A stretch of DNA of 55,803 bases from an uncultured Aquitalea sp. GTDB lineage: Bacteria > Pseudomonadota > Gammaproteobacteria > Burkholderiales > Chromobacteriaceae. The position numbers and the translations under genes are program-made. How positions within the stretch are numbered: the first letter of the stretch is position 1; each line of letters starts with the position of its first letter. Below are positions 52,190 through 55,803 of the stretch, one piece after another. The stretch is from positions 1 to 55,803 of the forward strand of contig NZ_CAMFLA010000025.1 of NCBI RefSeq assembly GCF_945957525.1. Reading direction: 5' to 3'. The notes under the pieces were generated by a model. It saw only the letters and a program-made list of their open reading frames with translations. It was not told the origin of the DNA and searched no databases.

Positions 52190-55100
52190 TCAGTCCGTGA
52201 TCAACTTGTTGTTGGTCAGCAGGTTCTGAATGATCTGCGTATCCGTCAGCGTAGCGCCACCGCTGTGGGTCAGATCAACGCCTTGCAGGACAATCTGCTG
52301 GGTTTCACTGCTGCCTACCGTACCGGTTTCGCTGACATGCACCACCGTGCTGGTCACCCCGCCGGAAGTGGTGGTGGTGAAATGCAGGTAGTTGGTCAGG
52401 TTGGCCGAACTGCCGGTAGCGTGCTCGCCTTGCAGTAGGTCGCGCAGATCCAGCACATCGCCGCCGCTAGCCTTGGACGCCGTGTTGAAGTTGATGATGG
52501 TGTCCACTGCCGGCTTGCTCGTCGTGCCCTGATCGCCCAACACCCACTTGAAGGTATCCACACCGGTGCCGCCCGTCATGGTGTCGTTGCCCGCGCCGCC
52601 TTGCAGCAGGGTAGCGCCTGCACCGCCATACAGGTAGTCGGTGCCCGAGGCGCCGTGCACTTCATTGCCGTTGGCTACGGTGAAGGTCACCGGCACCGTC
52701 GACGAAGTCGCGGTATTGCCGTTGGTTTCCGTCGCAGTGACCGTGGCGTTGAAGGTGACCTGGCCATGGTAGTTGCCCGACAGTTGCAAGGAACCGCTTT
52801 GCAGGTCGCTCAGGCTCAGGCCGCTTACCGACAGGTTGCCGGAAGCATCCGGTGTGTAGGTGGTACCGTGCAGCACCAGACTTGGTGCGCCCTCAGCGGT
52901 AGTCAGGCCGCTGATGTTCAGCGTCAGGGTCTCGGCGCTGACAGCCACCGGGTGAGAAGCGGTCAACAAGTTGGACAAACCAATCGTGGTCAACCCGCTG
53001 CTGTCCGCCGCCTGGAAACCGCCCTGCGTCAGCACGATATTGTCCACCATCGCGCCGCGACCGCTTGGATCAACCGCTGCAGCCGGGGTATCCGTCAGGA
53101 TGGTGATGGTCTGCGTACCGCCGCTGCCCGTGAAGTTGAACGAGATATTGTGCCAATCCAGCGTGCTGCCGGAGGTGGCGGAATACTCGGCCACCAGTTT
53201 GCCATCCACCAACACGCCGATCTTGTTCACGTCAGAGGAATACCCCGGACGACCAGCGTAATCCAGACTCAGCGTGTACTGCGCGCCGGCCACGGTAGTG
53301 ACGTCGCGCGTGATGCCCAGCGTCTGGATGATGTTGCTGGTGGAGTTGTTCAGCTCCAGCCAGTTCGAACCGCCAGTGCTGGAGGCACTCGGCGTAAACG
53401 AAGAGCCGTCCGCGCGCGTCATGGTGTCCGAGCTGGTCCAGATTTCAAAACCGTTGATACCGCCAGGCGCAACATCATTGGTAGTCACCAGCTTCCAGCC
53501 GTCCGAAGGCGTATTGACATTGGTGTTCTGGCTCACGCTTTCCCAAGTGGTATTGAACAGCTGGGTGGCGACGATATTGGAAACCAGGTTCACCGTCGGC
53601 AAGGTGGTATCCACGCCAAGGGCATGGGTTGCCTGCGTGGCGGCATTGCCGGCCAAATCGGACACATTGGCGGTAACGGTGTAGTTGCCGTCAGCCAGCG
53701 CGGCCACGTTGGCCGCCGGCACGTTCAGCGTCCAGGCGTTGTTGGTGACCGTGGCGCTGTAATGCACGCCGCCCAGCACCACATCCACCACTTGGTTGTT
53801 TTCCACGCCGGAAGTCGTACCGTTGATGGTCAGCTGCTGATTGTGTTCAACCGCGTTGATCACATCATCGGTGGACAGATGCGCGGCAATCGCGATGGTC
53901 GGGGCTACCGTGTCCACAGCCAGCGGATGCGTGGCCTGGGCTGCCGGGTTGCCGGCCTTGTCGCTGACATTGGCAGTAACGGTGTAATTGCCGTCCGCCA
54001 GTGCGCCTACCGCCGTGGCGGGCACGGACAGGCTCCATGCATTGCCGGTGACCGTGGCGCTGTAATGCACCCCGCCCAGCACGACATCCACCTTCTGACC
54101 GTCTTCCACACCGGTGGTCGTGCCATTGATGGTGAGCGCCTGATTGTGTTCGGCCGCGTTGATGATGTCGTCGCCTGCCAGCTTGCCAGTGAAGGCCACG
54201 GTCGGCGCAGTGATGTCTTCCAGCGCAGAGGCCGACTTGCTGCCGGACACATTGCCGAAATTGTCGGTCTGGGTGGCAGTCACGCTCACAGACTTGGCAT
54301 CGCCCGGCGCGCCCATCGTCAGCACTACCTGGCCGGTAGTGCTGCTGTAGCTTGCAGTAACGCCATTGGCCTGACCGGTGATGGAGCCATCCTTGTTCAC
54401 CTGCAGCGTCGTGGTCACGCCCGCATCCACCACCACGATATTGGCGCTGCCGCCAGCGCTGATCACGGACGGGTCAAGCTGCACGGTGGACGACACCTTG
54501 TTGCCGGCGGCGGTCAGTTCGGCGCTGTTGAGGTAGCCGTTCTGATCGCCGTCCGTGGTGATCAGCACCGGCGGCGCGGACGGCAGGTGGTAGCTGTTGC
54601 TGCCCGGCAGCGACACATTGCCGGCCGCATCCAGCACGGTGGCGGTCACAGTCAGGTTGGTGCCTACCGCCGGTGTGCTTACCGGCAGATAGATCACGCC
54701 GTTCTGATAGGCGTACACGGTGGTGCCGGCGGCATCCACCAGATTGCTGCCGCTCAGATGCAGGGTGACATCCGTGCCGCTGCTGGAAGTGATATGCACC
54801 TTGCCGCCGTTGTTCAGGTCGGTCTGATCCTGCGCATCCAGCGTCACCGTGGCGGTTACCGTATTGGCGGTCACCGTGTTGATCGGCGTGGCTGTGGAGC
54901 TGCCGGACGGCGTCAGGCTGGCCTTGAAGGTGGCTACGCCGCCCTGATCCCAGTACACCACCTGGATGGTGTGCAGGTTGCCGGCCGTTGCCGACAGGTT
55001 CAGCGTGTAGGTTGCCGTCGCGGCCGGGTGGTTGCTGTTGTCGGTCACGGGCTGGCCGTCCACCAGAATCTGGTAGCCGTCATCCGCCGTCACCGTCAGG

Positions 55101-55803
55101 GTATACGTCCCTGCCGCAGCGCTGAAAGCACCGTTCATCTTCAGGATGGCCTGATTGTACGAAGTGCTCTGCGAACCGCCGGCAAACTGCAGATTGCTGG
55201 CGTTGCCGCCCAGGAAGGTGGACAGGTTGCCGATGGAACCCAGGTTGTTGGATACCGTATTGAAGTTCAGCGTTTGCGCCACAAACGTGGCCGTCGGCGT
55301 ACCGTTCTGAATATCCTTCAGCACTTCGGCCAACGGCGTACCGCCCTGAATAGCCGTGTCATTCAGCGCATAGTAGGCGCCGGAGAGACCCGTACTCAGG
55401 AAGTTCACCACCGGCGCGTCCGGCGCCGTCGCATCCTTGCTGTCGTTGGCGATGGCCGACGCCGGGTTGCCGGCCTTGTCGGTCACGTTGGCGGTCACCG
55501 TGATGTTGCCGTCCTTCAGGCCGCCCAGGTTGGCCGAAGAGGCCGTCCAGTTGCCGTTGGCGTCAACATTGGCGGTGGTGCTTACCTTCGCGCCGGTGCT
55601 GTCGGTGAAGGTCACCGTCACTTGCTGGTTCTGCTCGACACCGGTGGTGCTGCCGCTCACCACCACGCCGGCGGTGACTTCAGCCAGGTTGTACACGCTG
55701 TCGCCGTGCGAGCCGTCGTTGCCGATGGCGATGGTCGGAGCGGTCGCGTCCTTGCTGTCGTTGGCGATGGCCGACGCCGGGTTGCCGGCCTTGTCGGTCA
55801 CGT
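52190..55803 (-). CDS. Giant LapA-like RTX adhesin, C-terminal part (cut by window end)
   Basis: 1204 residues of the C-terminus of a type I-secreted biofilm adhesin. In order: tandem Ig-like repeats at the visible N-side (TDKAGNPASAIANDSKDATAP twice), a PA14-like domain (about 145-290), more Ig-like modules, a near-identical pair of ~100-residue repeats (each with VDVVLGGVHYSATV and LADGNYTVTANVSD), a jelly-roll-like domain (about 745-905), RTX repeats (GAGATLLQGGAGNDTMTGG near 1080), and the C-terminal secretion region (DTIINFNTAS...LLTNNKLITD). The LapG cleavage site and N-terminal anchor lie outside the window. TolC, LapG and LapD next door are its export and release machinery. Confidence 0.92.
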   Translation of the reverse strand, partial: VTDKAGNPASAIANDSKDATAPTIAIGNDGSHGDSVYNLAEVTAGVVVSGSTTGVEQNQQVTVTFTDSTGAKVSTTANVDANGNWTASSANLGGLKDGNITVTANVTDKAGNPASAIANDSKDATAPDAPVVNFLSTGLSGAYYALNDTAIQGGTPLAEVLKDIQNGTPTATFVAQTLNFNTVSNNLGSIGNLSTFLGGNASNLQFAGGSQSTSYNQAILKMNGAFSAAAGTYTLTVTADDGYQILVDGQPVTDNSNHPAATATYTLNLSATAGNLHTIQVVYWDQGGVATFKASLTPSGSSTATPINTVTANTVTATVTLDAQDQTDLNNGGKVHITSSSGTDVTLHLSGSNLVDAAGTTVYAYQNGVIYLPVSTPAVGTNLTVTATVLDAAGNVSLPGSNSYHLPSAPPVLITTDGDQNGYLNSAELTAAGNKVSSTVQLDPSVISAGGSANIVVVDAGVTTTLQVNKDGSITGQANGVTASYSSTTGQVVLTMGAPGDAKSVSVTATQTDNFGNVSGSKSASALEDITAPTVAFTGKLAGDDIINAAEHNQALTINGTTTGVEDGQKVDVVLGGVHYSATVTGNAWSLSVPATAVGALADGNYTVTANVSDKAGNPAAQATHPLAVDTVAPTIAIAAHLSTDDVINAVEHNQQLTINGTTSGVENNQVVDVVLGGVHYSATVTNNAWTLNVPAANVAALADGNYTVTANVSDLAGNAATQATHALGVDTTLPTVNLVSNIVATQLFNTTWESVSQNTNVNTPSDGWKLVTTNDVAPGGINGFEIWTSSDTMTRADGSSFTPSASSTGGSNWLELNNSTSNIIQTLGITRDVTTVAGAQYTLSLDYAGRPGYSSDVNKIGVLVDGKLVAEYSATSGSTLDWHNISFNFTGSGGTQTITILTDTPAAAVDPSGRGAMVDNIVLTQGGFQAADSSGLTTIGLSNLLTASHPVAVSAETLTLNISGLTTAEGAPSLVLHGTTYTPDASGNLSVSGLSLSDLQSGSLQLSGNYHGQVTFNATVTATETNGNTATSSTVPVTFTVANGNEVHGASGTDYLYGGAGATLLQGGAGNDTMTGGTGVDTFKWVLGDQGTTSKPAVDTIINFNTASKASGGDVLDLRDLLQGEHATGSSANLTNYLHFTTTTSGGVTSTVVHVSETGTVGSSETQQIVLQGVDLTHSGGATLTDTQIIQNLLTNNKLITD

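Noticed and set aside
52190-55803. Repeats in this region as a CRISPR array
   Set aside because: The repeats are about 300 bp, in frame, and code for Ig-like adhesin modules. There are no short regular repeats with unique spacers anywhere in the window.

Overview
The window is chromosomal DNA from a GC-rich betaproteobacterium, most likely of the Neisseriales (Chromobacterium/Vogesella/Aquitalea type). The evidence is the gene order mnmG-rsmG-parA-parB-atpIBEFHAGD, the beta/gamma-type block rsmI | lpoA-yraN-diaA-dolP, and the protein style throughout. No rRNA and no CRISPR array were seen. One tRNA gene is present.

Layout. 1-9983 (minus strand) is a housekeeping run: mnmG, rsmG, parA, parB, then the F1Fo ATP synthase operon, with atpD cut by the window start. 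10215-14102 (plus) holds an OlsB-type N-acyltransferase, trmO, a Tim44-domain membrane protein and an EAL phosphodiesterase. 14197-17753 is the envelope/RNA block dolP-diaA-yraN-lpoA (minus) facing rsmI (plus). tRNA-Leu(CAA) at 17799-17883 is the probable integration target of a P4-like satellite element, about 17.9-28.9 kb. That element carries a tyrosine integrase, an AT-rich SIR2-domain gene (probable anti-phage cargo), an AlpA-like regulator, an Ogr/Delta zinc finger, a C4/CI-type antisense-RNA immunity locus, an alpha-type primase-helicase and an iteron array that looks like its origin. No capsid, tail or lysis genes are present, as expected of a satellite. Directly behind it (28.8-29.7 kb) lies a decayed second element with its own C4-type RNA of different pairing specificity.

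30-41 kb is ordinary accessory chromosome: a secreted CopL-like protein and a DUF411 protein (probably copper-related), acetyltransferases, an orphan amino-acid binding lipoprotein, a methyltransferase, an HD phosphohydrolase, two broken genes, a Pit phosphate transporter and an MFS carrier. 40561-44854 is a 2-aminoethylphosphonate catabolic cluster: a GntR/UTRA repressor divergent from phnW-pbfA-phnX, with a palindrome in front of each transcription unit. Then come TatD and a chemotaxis receptor. 47653-55803 is a Lap-type biofilm system: a TolC-family outer membrane protein, the periplasmic protease LapG, the degenerate GGDEF/EAL c-di-GMP receptor LapD, and the C-terminal part of a giant repeat-rich RTX adhesin that runs off the window end.

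The most notable non-genic signals are these: (1) two C4-type antisense RNA modules, each 76 nt between its outer-stem ends, whose stems and target-pairing loops covary; (2) an 11-copy CCACGG iteron array with 21-bp phasing next to the primase gene; (3) a dispersed 10-12-mer, consensus GGTTGGCCGAAG, with 20 exact 10-mer copies in both orientations and several reading frames. It is a candidate DNA-uptake-type signal and is almost absent from the mobile DNA and the atp operon.
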